Part shown: positions 1 through 10,340 of the stretch, piece after piece
How positions within the stretch are numbered: the stretch's first letter is position 1
Layout: each line of letters starts with the position of its first letter
Assembly (NCBI GenBank): GCA_029641185.1
Contig: JAPWGK010000021.1
Span: 620,001 to 684,000, forward strand
DNA from: Pseudofabraea citricarpa
Taxonomy: Eukaryota > Ascomycota > Leotiomycetes > Helotiales > Dermateaceae
DNA: 64,000 bases
Reading direction: 5' to 3'
Notes under the pieces: generated by a model
Database searches by the model: none
What the model was told of the DNA's origin: nothing
What the model saw: the letters and a program-made list of their open reading frames with translations, nothing else
Translations under genes and position numbers: made by a program

Positions 1-64
1 AGTCTGGCTGGCTGGCTGGCACGCTGGCAGACGCTGGTAGACGCTGGCACACGCTGGCTGGCAG
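1..64. repeat. GACGCTGG-type minisatellite at the left edge
   Basis: Imperfect short tandem repeat built on GCTGG units (GGCTGGCTGGCTGGC, then several spaced copies of GACGCTGG). It is cut by the window edge, so its full length is unknown. It lies about 330 bp upstream of the arginine methyltransferase start. Confidence 0.7.
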
Positions 65-397
65 CAGTGACTTACGTTAAAAGGTCAAAGGTACTCCCTC
101 CGTACAGTACTTACAGTGGAGTTACTCTATTATTCCCAAGTACTTTTGACTTTCGACTTCCGCCCCGAGATCTAACCGAGAGCCCCCCTTTAATCGACGA
201 TTACCCTTTACAGTACGAAGTACTACATCAACACACCACTATCTTATCACCACGTGACATTCACAATTTTATCACACTTCGTCCTTTTCACCCCACTACG
301 CCAGCACACATTGGCAAAAAGGTGAGCCAAAGCCACTCACTCCTCTTGCTCTTTCTTTGCACTCCCACCTTCTCTTGATATTCCACATCAGTCAATC
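65..397 (+). promoter_or_regulatory. upstream region of the PRMT3-like gene
   Basis: No gene seen. The stretch holds a CACGTG palindrome at 251-256, about 140 bp before the ATG, and a pyrimidine-rich leader (CTCCTCTTGCTCTTTC and similar) just before the start, as is common for fungal housekeeping promoters. An open stretch at 67-378 has no coding character. Confidence 0.4.
251..256. promoter_or_regulatory. CACGTG palindrome upstream of PRMT3
   Basis: CCACGTGAC about 140 bp before the ATG; a bHLH (Cbf1/Pho4-like) core. Motif only. Confidence 0.35.
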
Positions 398-2143
398 ATG
401 GCAGACCCTGTACCTGAACCTGCACCTGTCCCCGCCTCAGCCCCTCCCACCCAGGAACGCGCTCTCTCGGTCTCAGGTAGTTCAGAGGCATCTGACATCT
501 TGGACTTGAAAGATGACGAGGGCTGGGAAGATGCTGAGCCAGACGAGGAACAGGTCCAGTTCACCTCTCTCTTTGATGACCAGATTTTCTCTGATCTCAA
601 CCTCATGCTCACGCATTGCAAGGACAAGCATAATTTCGATTTCCTTGCTGTCAGACAAAACTTTGCTTTAGACTTTTATGGCAATATCAAGCTCGTCAAC
701 TATATTCGCTCTCAGGTCCGAGCCGGCCAGACGGTATCACCCGACCTTGCCAAGGCCGAATTTGACGATGAGAAGTACTTGAAGCCAGTTTTGGAAGACG
801 ATGCCGTTCTTTTTAGCTTGGACGACCTGCCCGAGGTCTCTACCGACGCAGCCACTGAAGGTACTGATAAAGCTGCATCGAGTAACTCCGGCGGACTTGT
901 TGCACGTGTCTCTGAGCTAGAAGAAGAGCTGAGGAGGATCCAGTCCCAGTTTGATGATTACAGGACCACAGTCAAGCAGACCCTAGATGAGCGATGGAAC
1001 GACAAAGCTGCGAGCGGCCCTTCAACCAGTGCACCACCGGAAGAGGAGAAGAGAGATGACGACAGCCACTACTTCAGCTCCTACTCTTACAATGGTCTGT
1101 TTTTCCTCGTCATCTGTAACTACATGGCAAACTGACTCCTTGTAGACATTCACGAGACCATGCTGAAGGACACGATCCGAACGGATGCTTACCGAGACTT
1201 CATTTACAACAACAAGAACTTGTTTGCCGGCAAGGTGGTTCTCGATGTTGGCTGTGGTACTGGTATTCTTAGTATGTTCTGCGCCAAGGCTGGCGCGGCT
1301 CGTGTCATTGCTGTGGATAATTCAGCCATCATCGACAAGGCTCGAGAAAACATCTTCAACAACGGCTTTGCTGACAAGATTACGTGTTTGCGAGGCAAGG
1401 TCGAAGAAGTCGTGCTACCAGTTGACAAGGTCGACATCATTGTGAGTGAATGGATGGGATACTGTCTGTTGTATGAGGCCATGCTGGACAGCGTTATCTG
1501 GGCCCGCGACAAGTACCTGAAGCCGGACGGCTTGATGGTGCCCAGCCATATGAACATGTGGGTGGCGCCAGTCGCCGATCCCGAGTATATTACAGACCAC
1601 ATTGCATTCTGGAGAGATGTCTATGGGTTTGACATGAAGGCCATGCAGGCTGGCATCCACGAAGATGCCCAAGTTCTTGACATGCCAGCCAGCACCATCT
1701 GTGCCGAGCCATATCCATTCTTGCAACTAAGCTTGCACACAACTACGGTGAAGGATCTCGTCTTCAAGCGAAAGTGGCAGGGCAAGCTGAAGCAAGATAT
1801 CGATACCTTGGATGGATTTATCATCTGGTTTGATTCCTTCTTCATGCCATCTCGGGAAGACAAGGTGCCAGAGGATGCAAAGGCCGAGGAGTGGGCCAAG
1901 GGCAATAGCAAGGGCAATGCATTCACTACCGGCCCAGCCGCAAAGATCACTCACTGGAAGCAGGGTGTACTTCTCGTCGATAGTGTCAAGGAGAAGGGCG
2001 TCCCCCGAAAAGAAGGTACTGAGTTGACGGGTGAATTGGAGTATTCAGTCCCAGAGAACAACTCTCGGGCTCTCAATGTAGGCATGTCGTGGACCTTTGC
2101 TGGTGACGAGAAGGACCACTCGCAAACATGGAAGATGAGATGA
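398..2143 (+). CDS. rmt3: PRMT3-type ribosomal protein arginine N-methyltransferase
   Basis: Two exons, 398-1094 and 1146-2143, with a 51-bp intron; 564 aa. It is a type I arginine methyltransferase that transfers methyl groups from S-adenosylmethionine; family members act in the cytosol on ribosomal protein uS5 (Rps2). Across the splice the protein reads YSYNDIHETMLKDTIRTDAY, the classic core opening. Motif I VLDVGCGTG lies near residue 264, the double-E loop SEWMGYCLLYE at about 333-343, and the THW loop (THWKQGV) near the end. The N-terminus carries an acidic segment followed by the PRMT3 zinc-finger region, but only the HCKDKH half is present and the first cysteine pair is missing. A coiled-coil-like stretch (ELEEELRRIQSQFDDYR) follows. 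The paralogues Rmt1/PRMT1 and PRMT5 are excluded by the N-terminal extension and overall architecture. Confidence 0.93.
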
Positions 2144-2214
2144 GGTAGATGTAGCGTTTGCAAAAGTACAGGTACTCATTTATATGCGTGATGCTTTCAG
2201 TCTGCACCCAGGTT

Positions 2215-2258
2215 AGTGACTGAGTGACTGAGTGAATGAGTGACTGAGTTGAGTGAAG
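2215..2258. repeat. TGAGTGAC 8-bp tandem repeat
   Basis: About five imperfect copies of an 8-bp unit (AGTGACTGAGTGACTGAG...) just past the PRMT3 stop. It has no coding potential and looks like a simple minisatellite. Confidence 0.7.
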
Positions 2259-2317
2259 ACGCATGCACTAACATAAGGTAGATACCGAAAGCCGAGCATG
2301 CCGAGAAACTTAAATAT

Positions 2318-2323
2318 CACGTG
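2318..2323. promoter_or_regulatory. CACGTG palindrome upstream of the OPT transporter
   Basis: ATCACGTGGT about 245 bp before the ATG. Motif only; bHLH factors of this class control phosphate and sulfur genes in fungi. Confidence 0.35.
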
Positions 2324-2568
2324 GTATATCCTCACTATCTGCCTCATACGCCAGGCCACAACCCCCACCATAACAACCTGAACATTCCTGGTTCCACCGG
2401 CGTCAGGGTTGGTCAGCGTGGTCAGCTTGCAATTGTGCATCCACAACATCCAAGGCCTCACCTCGGCGCGAACGAAAGTACCTCTTATCTGCAATGGCCT
2501 TTCCGACCGCTCTGTTTTCTCAGCAAAGACAACCTCACCGCAGCTAGGATTCTGCGTGGGAACTCAGG

Positions 2569-4833
2569 ATGATGGCGCCGGATCGGGGAGAGCCAGCACC
2601 GCAAGGCTACCAGTCTATCGCGGAACCTGAGCAGCATCATGTTGGTATTGCGCCTGATCTCATGGAGCAACAACGTCGGCACAGCGATGCGCGGAAATAC
2701 CTCGCCCGCCATGCGAGTGAGGGCCAGAACTTTACGCTGAGGGGGATTCTGGTTGGCCTGGGAGTTGGGCTCATCATCTGCTTTTCGAACATGTACTTTG
2801 GTCTGCAGACAGGATGGGTTTCAAGTATGAGCATGCCATCCTCTTTGATCGGATTCGCTTTCTTCAGGACGCTCTCGAAGCACCTCGATCTTCCATTCAC
2901 CCCGGTTGAGAATGTCCTGGTACAAACGGTTGCTGGTTCTATGGGGACGATGCCCTTAGGATGTGGTTTCGTAGGAGTTATGCCAGCATTAAACTACATG
3001 CTAAAGCCGGAGGAGTCAGGCCCTTTGTTCTTGAGTCTTTGGAAACTTATACTCTGGTCCCTGGGTCTCTGCTTCTTTGGCGTAGTATTTGCTGTGCCGC
3101 TTCGGAGACAGGTTATCATAAGAGAGAAGTTGAAGTTTCCCTCTGGAACTGCAACCGCATTGATGATTGGAGTACTTCACGGGAAAGAAGCTATAACTGA
3201 CGACTCGACTCGATCAGCAAATCCATCTGCTACGCGGGACAGCACCGACCAAGATAGTTCATTGGTGCGGGCATACTCTGATAATGGACCCGAGGAAGAG
3301 GAAGTTAGCAAACATCAACGAAGTAGTTGGAAGTCGAAGGTTAGACTTTTGGTTATTTCGTTTGCTATCTCTGGCTTCTACACACTTTTGACCTATTTTT
3401 TCCCGATTTTGCGAGACTTGCCAATATTCGGTTTGAGCATCGGCAGTACTTGGCTCTGGACCTTGAATCCCTCTTTAGCCTACGTTGGTCAGGGAATTAT
3501 CATGGGACCGGCTACGACAACACACATGCTTATCGGAGCTATTGTGGGATGGGGAATTCTATCGCCATTAGCAAAACATAAAGGCTGGGCACCTGGTCCT
3601 GTAGATGACTGGGAGTCTGGTAGCAAAGGCTGGATTGTTTGGATTTCACTGGCAATAATGTTGGCTGATTCGGTGATAAGTCTTGGTTATATTGTTATTC
3701 GGCCACTCGTCATCCATGGTCCAGACTACCTTGAAGATGCTTCACGCAAGGTACAGAAACGTGACTGGAAAGGCCTTCTGAACTTCGGATCAACCAACAA
3801 CCCCGAGGGGTATTCTGCTATTGCTGATGGCGAAGAAGTGGCAACGCCCCTTGGCCAAACATTTTCTGGTTCTAGAGGCATGGAAAATGCCCAAGAGATA
3901 AAGGATCTCCCTGAACCAGACGCACCTCCTGAGCATTTAGTCAACAATCGTACCGTCACAGTGGGACTGATACTCTCCATCTTGTTCTGTATCTTCAGTA
4001 TCCGTATCGTTTTTGGCGATTTAGTACCTCTCTACGCCACGATTACAGCGGTCTTCATGGCTCTAATATTATCGATCATGGGAGTCAGAGCTCTTGGAGA
4101 AACAGACTTGAACCCAGTCTCAGGAATCTCAAAACTCGCTCAACTATTTTTCGCCGTTATTATTCCCCAATCAAACAAAAACTCTGTTCTTATCAACCTC
4201 ATCGCTGGTGCCGTTTCGGAGGCAGGAGCACTGCAAGCTGGCGATCTTTTGCAAGACTTAAAGACAGGACATCTCCTCGGCGCAGCCCCGAACGCCCAGT
4301 TCTGGGGCCAGATGATTGGAAGTGCTGTAGGTGCTGTTGTCAGCGCTCTAATCTACAGACTATATACAAGCGTCTATGAAGTTCCAGGCAAACTCTTCCA
4401 GGTCCCAACAGGCTATGTTTGGATTTTCACAGCCAGGCTGGTGACAGGAAAAGGCCTACCTCCCATGGCAATGGAATGGTCATTAGGCGCCGCAGTAATC
4501 TTCACCATCATAACACTCGTCCGTACTGTTGGCAACGGAAAACCCTGGCACCCCTATATTCCAGGCGGCATCGCAGTGGCAGTTGGTTCGTATCCCCATG
4601 ATCCATATTCGTCCCAAAACCAATATTCTAACTTGTCAAAAATAGGTATGTATAACGTGCCATCCTTTACGCTTGCTCGAGCCATCGGGGGCTTCGTCAG
4701 CTGGTACTGGAAAAGCTACAGGAGACGTGAAGAGACACCCATTGTGGTCCTGGCTAGCGGCCTGATTCTTGGTGAGGGTGTGGTGAGCATCGTCAACCTC
4801 GTCTTGGCTAGTTTGAAAGTACCGCATCTATGA
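2569..4833 (+). CDS. OPT-family oligopeptide/metal-chelate transporter
   Basis: Single-exon gene, 754 aa. OPT-superfamily proteins are proton-coupled membrane importers of small peptides, glutathione or metal-siderophore/nicotianamine chelates. A short hydrophilic N-terminus precedes the first membrane helix (about residues 59-74), followed directly by NMYFGLQTGW (74-83), a hallmark of the family. Many hydrophobic segments follow, interrupted by two hydrophilic loops (about 200-260 and 385-460). The late repeat half contains SGISKLAQLFFAVIIPQ and LIAGAVSEAGALQAGDLLQD, typical of the yellow-stripe-like (YSL) rather than the peptide (PT) branch. The ATG at 2569 is followed at once by another Met codon; either could be the start. 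Substrate cannot be inferred. It lies convergent to RAV1. Confidence 0.9.
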   Translation: MMAPDRGEPAPQGYQSIAEPEQHHVGIAPDLMEQQRRHSDARKYLARHASEGQNFTLRGILVGLGVGLIICFSNMYFGLQTGWVSSMSMPSSLIGFAFFRTLSKHLDLPFTPVENVLVQTVAGSMGTMPLGCGFVGVMPALNYMLKPEESGPLFLSLWKLILWSLGLCFFGVVFAVPLRRQVIIREKLKFPSGTATALMIGVLHGKEAITDDSTRSANPSATRDSTDQDSSLVRAYSDNGPEEEEVSKHQRSSWKSKVRLLVISFAISGFYTLLTYFFPILRDLPIFGLSIGSTWLWTLNPSLAYVGQGIIMGPATTTHMLIGAIVGWGILSPLAKHKGWAPGPVDDWESGSKGWIVWISLAIMLADSVISLGYIVIRPLVIHGPDYLEDASRKVQKRDWKGLLNFGSTNNPEGYSAIADGEEVATPLGQTFSGSRGMENAQEIKDLPEPDAPPEHLVNNRTVTVGLILSILFCIFSIRIVFGDLVPLYATITAVFMALILSIMGVRALGETDLNPVSGISKLAQLFFAVIIPQSNKNSVLINLIAGAVSEAGALQAGDLLQDLKTGHLLGAAPNAQFWGQMIGSAVGAVVSALIYRLYTSVYEVPGKLFQVPTGYVWIFTARLVTGKGLPPMAMEWSLGAAVIFTIITLVRTVGNGKPWHPYIPGGIAVAVGSYPHDPYSSQNQYSNLSKIGMYNVPSFTLARAIGGFVSWYWKSYRRREETPIVVLASGLILGEGVVSIVNLVLASLKVPHL

Positions 4834-5305
4834 AGAAATTTGAAAGGAAAGAATTGAACCATCTAGGGTAGATAAATGAGAGCGAGTCACAATATAAATG
4901 TTGGAAATACCCAGGGGGAAGAGGCAGGCATATATAATAGATAAAAATCCAGATTCCATATCCCTATATATGGCGTGTAGTTTCGATGAACTTGGTGAGA
5001 AAATACTTCAGATATATACATTGCATATTTGTCGGCAATTTTGTTCACGAAATGACAACTCAACTCGATAGCCATCGCATTACGCATTTTTAAACTGGAC
5101 GGTAGAGCACACGCAACTAGCTCCTAAAAAGTCACCCCCTTTTTTACATAGTACAAACCACCACCAGAAAGCCTCACGGGCATGCCATTACCAGCACCCC
5201 CAAAAGACCAAATTTGATTTACCGTACCCACTAGACATACAACAAGAAACTCCACGCACAATGCAGATGCAACGCCCGGGCCCACGGCCACGCAAACAAG
5301 CCAGA
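4834..5305. other. convergent intergenic region, OPT / RAV1
   Basis: Shared 3' flank of two converging genes. It is AT-rich near 4920-5090 and carries no believable coding sequence. The short open stretches on the minus strand have no start context or family resemblance. Confidence 0.4.
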
Positions 5306-8300
5306 TCAAAAGCCAAAGCTGTCCAGTAGAGAATTCGACTCGGGTTCTTCAAACACGCTGGGCTGCGGCTGGTGCAGCCCACCTCCAGCAACAGATTTCA
5401 CGTCCTTGCGAACCGGTAGGTCTGCAACGACCAGGGAGCTTCGACGTCTCAACAACTTTCGCGGATCGGGCTCACCGCCAAGTTCTTTCGTTGACACTGG
5501 GGCTGGAAGGAGGAACTCCCAATTACGTACTAAAGAACTCGATTAGTACGGCTATGTGTATCATACTGCAAGTCTTACCAAGGTCTAAAGCAAGTAAATC
5601 ACAACCCATCCGGTCGTACAATCGAGCATTATGCAAGACAAAGGTCCATTCGACTTTAGGAGTGATTTTAGACGCGCCCCGAAGTGTTTGTAACGTTTGT
5701 TGTCGAAGTTGCGAGTAAAGAACAACAAGTGCTGGGTCGTCAGTAAGGAACAACTTTGACTGCAGGTCAGGAGTTTGAGGAGTTTCCAGTAAGGTATAAA
5801 CAGGAGACTGAGATAGTTAGTGCACTGTTGTAGCAAAACCGGATTCGACTTACAATTAGAGCCCTGACAGCCATATCTCTTCTGTGTAGCATCCAGAACG
5901 CCCAAGATGCTAGCCAACGATTTCCTTCCTGGGATGCTAATGGTAAGACCTTGTCCTGAATGAGTTCTTTCAAAACTGGGCCTGTTTCTCCTTCATAGAC
6001 CCGAGTGATGGCAATAGCAAGTTGAAGGTCCTTGAGTTGATTTAAAATAACGCTCACGGCGTCCTTGAGACAGTCTGCCAAAAGAAAGAATGCAGCGGCG
6101 TACTCTGTCCGGCAATTAGTTTAGGCAAGATAGTAAACAGCATGTTAAAGCCTTACCAAATCTGCGTTTTCCTAAAAGGGCATAGGCATTTTTAAGAGCT
6201 GCGGTTTTCCACTTGGGATCCTGGAAATTGTTCGCTAGGAGTTTACTTGTGGCAGCTTGTTCGCGATTCCAACCAGCCATCCGCCACAAGCCCTGGAGCA
6301 CTGTTTTCTTTTTCAGTGCAAGATAGAATAGACTACAATCGATCGGGTTCTTCATATCACTCTTAGTGTATTCATTTCTAGCAATCACTTCAAACTGGGC
6401 TTTCTAATTGAATTTGTTAGTAACTAAATAACAATGGGATCAAGGTTACTTACCAAAGCTGTCGAATCGGTCATCCACATGAACATACCACTCTCACGAG
6501 CGTGCTCCCAGAGCATCCTGCCATGGAACTGGCTTGATACCATACCAACCAGCATATCCTGGCTGCTACTGTGATACGCCCAATTAATTTCTCTCCAAGA
6601 TAGATTAACTTCATTTGTTCTGCCGCGGTGCAGGGCATGCTGGCGAAAGAAAAGCATAAACCTTGCTGCGTTGTCGTCCATTGACCTTCGTTGCTTTTCG
6701 ACAATGGCCACGCATTCAACGATATCTGCTAGGTGGATTTGCTCCTGTCTTGAAAGCTGAGGGAGTGCAATCTGTGTAAGCTTTTCATTTATTGCAGAGG
6801 CCACATTTTCGGTTACGGTCTCAACATCCTCATCCTCTGAGAACGTATCAAATGCCAACTTCCCTCCCTTGTTGGATGAAGTAGATGATACAGACTAGAA
6901 AAGGTTAGTCATGAATTAGAAAGTCTCACCGCTTCCCTGCCTTTCCTAAAAAAAAGACAAGAAAAAGAAAGGTTTACTGACATCAGGTATATAAAATGCC
7001 TCTAACGATATTCCAAGATGTGTGTCAATTTGGTCACCTTCGATAAAATACTTGAGAGCTTTATGTAATGCAAGCAGGACATGCTGGACGAGGGAGCTCT
7101 TTCCGGCGAGAGTACACTGCCCAAGAAACTGTGGATGATACACAGGAAGTGGGCCATTCAATCTTGTAACGACCTCAAAAAGATCCCAAGCCCCCTTTTT
7201 ATGGGGAATAGCTAATGATGTTAATGCAGATGCAGATGGCTCAACTTCTTTGTCATAAACCAGCAATTGGTTTCCTGCACCAATTATGAGATTCCCACCG
7301 CTCAACCATGTGGAATCACCGATTGGGTGTGGTGTAAGATCACGGATATTGATTTCTCGAATGGCTGCCCAAGCTGGACCTTTATTTAGATAGTCGTAGC
7401 GCATCTGAGCTAGCAAAAGTACTCGATGGCCAAATCCAACGCCCAGTATAGATTGATCATCAGGAGTAGATGTCCAGTCTAGGTCTCGGATAGTGTCTTG
7501 ATCCTCGTAGTCTTGAGAGAATTCGAGCTGGGCACCTCTGACATCCCAAATAGTAAGCTCGGACCGACTAGAATTTACCAGAGCTGCTTTGCGTATTGAG
7601 CTGGCACTGGCAAGGGCTGGTTCTAAAATTCCGGTATCTACAGAGCATGTTTGTAGCCAATCAACCTTCTCTGAAACAATGTCAACCCTGGCGGTCCATG
7701 ATCGAAGTAGGCCAGAGTGTGTGTATGAAATAGCAATATCTCGTGCAAATGTATCCAAGAAGCCAGAAACAACTGGGGGCGAGCCTGCTGGGTCGACAGG
7801 AAGCACGTATGCCAAATCATCAGCTTTTCCAAGATCAACACGGCAGAATTCTCGTACTGAAGGCTTTTGATGCCCATTAGTCTTCGACGATGGGTCTAGT
7901 GCAGGTAGACGGATTTCCCAAACGATGCCCTTCATATTCGAAGTTATGGTAGCAACATGTGCTAAAGAACCCCCCTTCTCAACTTCTGGCAGCATGAGAA
8001 TACAAAGGGGCTTGCCAGCAATTTCGAAATGACATTCAGCGAGTTGGGTTCCTACCGCAGACCTGGTGTCCCAAAGACTAAGACTATTTTGGTGGAGCAG
8101 CGCCACAAAGTTTCCCTTCCGCATCACACAAATTCGATGAATATTGTCTTGTTGAGGGATAACGCTCTGCCTAAGCAAGCTTGAGCCGCTTTCGTTGTCT
8201 ACATGTTTCCAGACAATGCTCTCGTTGTCATCTGTTCGAGTAACAACTGCTCGGCCACTAACATTGCGTACGATCTTCTTTACAGCAGCTGAATGACCTG

Positions 8301-9638
8301 TCCAGACAGCCTTAAAGGCAAATCGTTTGGTTCTTGGAGACGGATCGAATAAATCCGCCACGTCGCTCTCAAAAACTTCTATCTTTCCATCGAAATGATG
8401 AACTAATACCTCCAGCTTACCACTAGATCTATTGCAGTAGTTGTGAAATTGAACATAATTCGCATCCACGTCAAGGCTTTCTGGAAGATTTAATTCCAGT
8501 CCATCCACATGACTAATGTTGAAAATATTTGACGTCTGTCTTGTTTTACAACCAACATTCTCTAATCCCCATGCAGACAGATGACCATGTTCATCCATGA
8601 CAACGCAAATTTCTGGATTACGGTTCGCAACCTCGATCAGATGCGTCAACGCAAGATCCTCCTTGGAATTATCCGTATTCCTAGCTTGGACAGCATGTTC
8701 AGTAGCCAATGTGAAGTCTTTTCCGTCGACGATGAAGGCAAATCTAATTTGTGATGTTTGTTTTGGAGCAAGTCCACGCGGCTGTATCGATTCGCGAAGG
8801 TCAATCTGAGCCCACAGTTGCAATACCTGTAGTCCGTGAGGATCCGTCGCTGCCCAGATCCGGAGAATGTTATCTGCGCAGAAAGTGTAAAGTATGTTAT
8901 CGATTGTTTGATCAACGTGGAACGGTCTTCGCCAATGCATGCTAGTAACAGTGCTTGGATGGGGCAAATAAGTGAAATCGAAACGGACGTCATCCGACCC
9001 GAACGAAAGCCTTCTCCATATCTTTACCAGACGGTCGTGGTTCCCGGTCGATGCGATATATGCTGAGTCGCAAGAGAAATTAGCAAACTTGACAGTATTG
9101 GCAAGTTGTTCCTTCCAGATTGCTTCTGGCCCATCATCCGTAGAATATAAAGTAAGCCATGAGCTTCCCACCAGAAGCTCTTCCGCAAGTCCCCATGATA
9201 ATGTCGTTACAACATCTTCTGGCTCATCGAGGGAGATGCAGTGTTGTAGTGACCACTAACGAGCCCGTTAGTACAGCTGCCGTACTATTATAATGTGATT
9301 GGTGTTCATGAACCTTAAGAGCATCTTCCCATTGACCATACGGCTTGTATATTCGTACACTAGACCCCGCGCAAACTGCTATCTTCCCGGTTGCCTCATC
9401 AAAAGCGATCCCCTCGAGGTGAGTATCATCGTCGTCATAAATGGTCTGGAGGATAGTGTCTGCGCCGGTAAGGATAACGAAAGCGTTTCCGGTTATATAG
9501 GCCTGTAGCGGTTGCGGTCAGCATTGCGAACTATTTCTGATCAATTTGAGGTCATACAATAAGCCTTCTACTCTCCCAGTAGCCAGTACAGACAGCTTGG
9601 AGCTTGGCCTGTGCCTTTCCGGGAAGCACTGCTCGCAT
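5306..9638 (-). CDS. RAV1: RAV1, RAVE-complex regulator of vacuolar H+-ATPase
   Basis: Eight exons, in gene order: 9558-9638, 9314-9502, 6982-9255, 6454-6894, 6157-6403, 5854-6104, 5579-5807 and 5306-5529; 1311 aa. Rav1 is the scaffold of the RAVE complex, which promotes reassembly of V1 with V0 of the vacuolar/endosomal proton pump, together with Skp1 and Rav2. The first two thirds are WD40-type beta-propeller sequence, for example YIASTGNHDRLVKIW and VKKIVRNVSGRAVVTRTDD. The C-terminal Rav1 domain is unmistakable: KKKTVLQGLWRMAGWNREQ, GNRWLASWAFWMLHRRDMA, TPDLQSKLFLTDDPALVVLY and LHNARLYDRMGCDLLALDL. The start MRAVLPGKAQAKLQAV matches the family N-terminus, and the protein ends ...NSLLDSFGF. 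All introns are 46-87 bp with GT-AG ends, and the exon sum closes in frame. The large metazoan relative is DMXL/rabconnectin. Confidence 0.93.
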
Positions 9639-10340
9639 GCTATTAATCAAAGCGCATCGTTCCCGACAAGGCAGTATGGTTGATAGTTATCCACCGCACG
9701 ATGACAATGCTTACAGAGTATGCGTACGGGTGTTCGCCGGTGTGGGATTGTGTTCTGACAAGGCGTCGCAGGGCAATGACGACTCAGATGGAAGCTTCAG
9801 GTCGAAGGTTGTCTCACAGCTCAACCATTACGCGAGTGACACGATCACGGGAGACGCGATGGGCTCGGCGCCAGAGCGCGTGCGTTCCACATATCACATA
9901 GATATCTAGGTACTCACTAGCAAACCATCCTATAATTTCAAGTACACAAACCGTTAATTACTTTAAGTAATTGAGTGACCATGGGCAAGTAAGTTTCTAA
10001 TAAATCACCTTCATATCATAAATACTGTACCTAGAAGATTACAAAATCGAGGTAAGTGGTGATGTCAGATATCTAAGATGATGTACCACGGGTTCTCCAT
10101 ATCAGATACATCCGCCAGATAATTGGCTCCATCCTATTTCATTGACATTATCATCTAATTTTACTCCAAGCCCTGCTCCTATTCGCATATGCATAAACGC
10201 CATTCGTAATGCAGCTTGGGTATCCAATTACTTCTAACTAAACAAACGCCCCTTCTCCTTTCTTTTAGCTCCTAATTGGGTCTATATGATACCCTACAAG
10301 GCCAAACGCCCCTATAAACACATCTCAATATCATCTGGGT
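9639..10340. other. intergenic: RAV1 promoter and SFI1 3' end
   Basis: 702 bp without a supportable gene. It becomes AT-rich toward 9930-10330. An ATG GGC AA/GTAAGT start-plus-donor lookalike near 9981 has no coding exon after it. Confidence 0.4.

Larger units (their letters stand above)
2144..2568. other. intergenic: PRMT3 3' end and OPT promoter
   Basis: No gene seen. It contains a short TGAGTGAC tandem repeat (2215-2258) and a CACGTG palindrome at 2318-2323, about 245 bp upstream of the transporter ATG. Confidence 0.4.

Noticed and set aside
9979..10060. ATGGGCAAGTAAGT, looking like a start codon followed by a splice donor
   Set aside because: No downstream exon with coding character fits before the SFI1 3' end at 10341.
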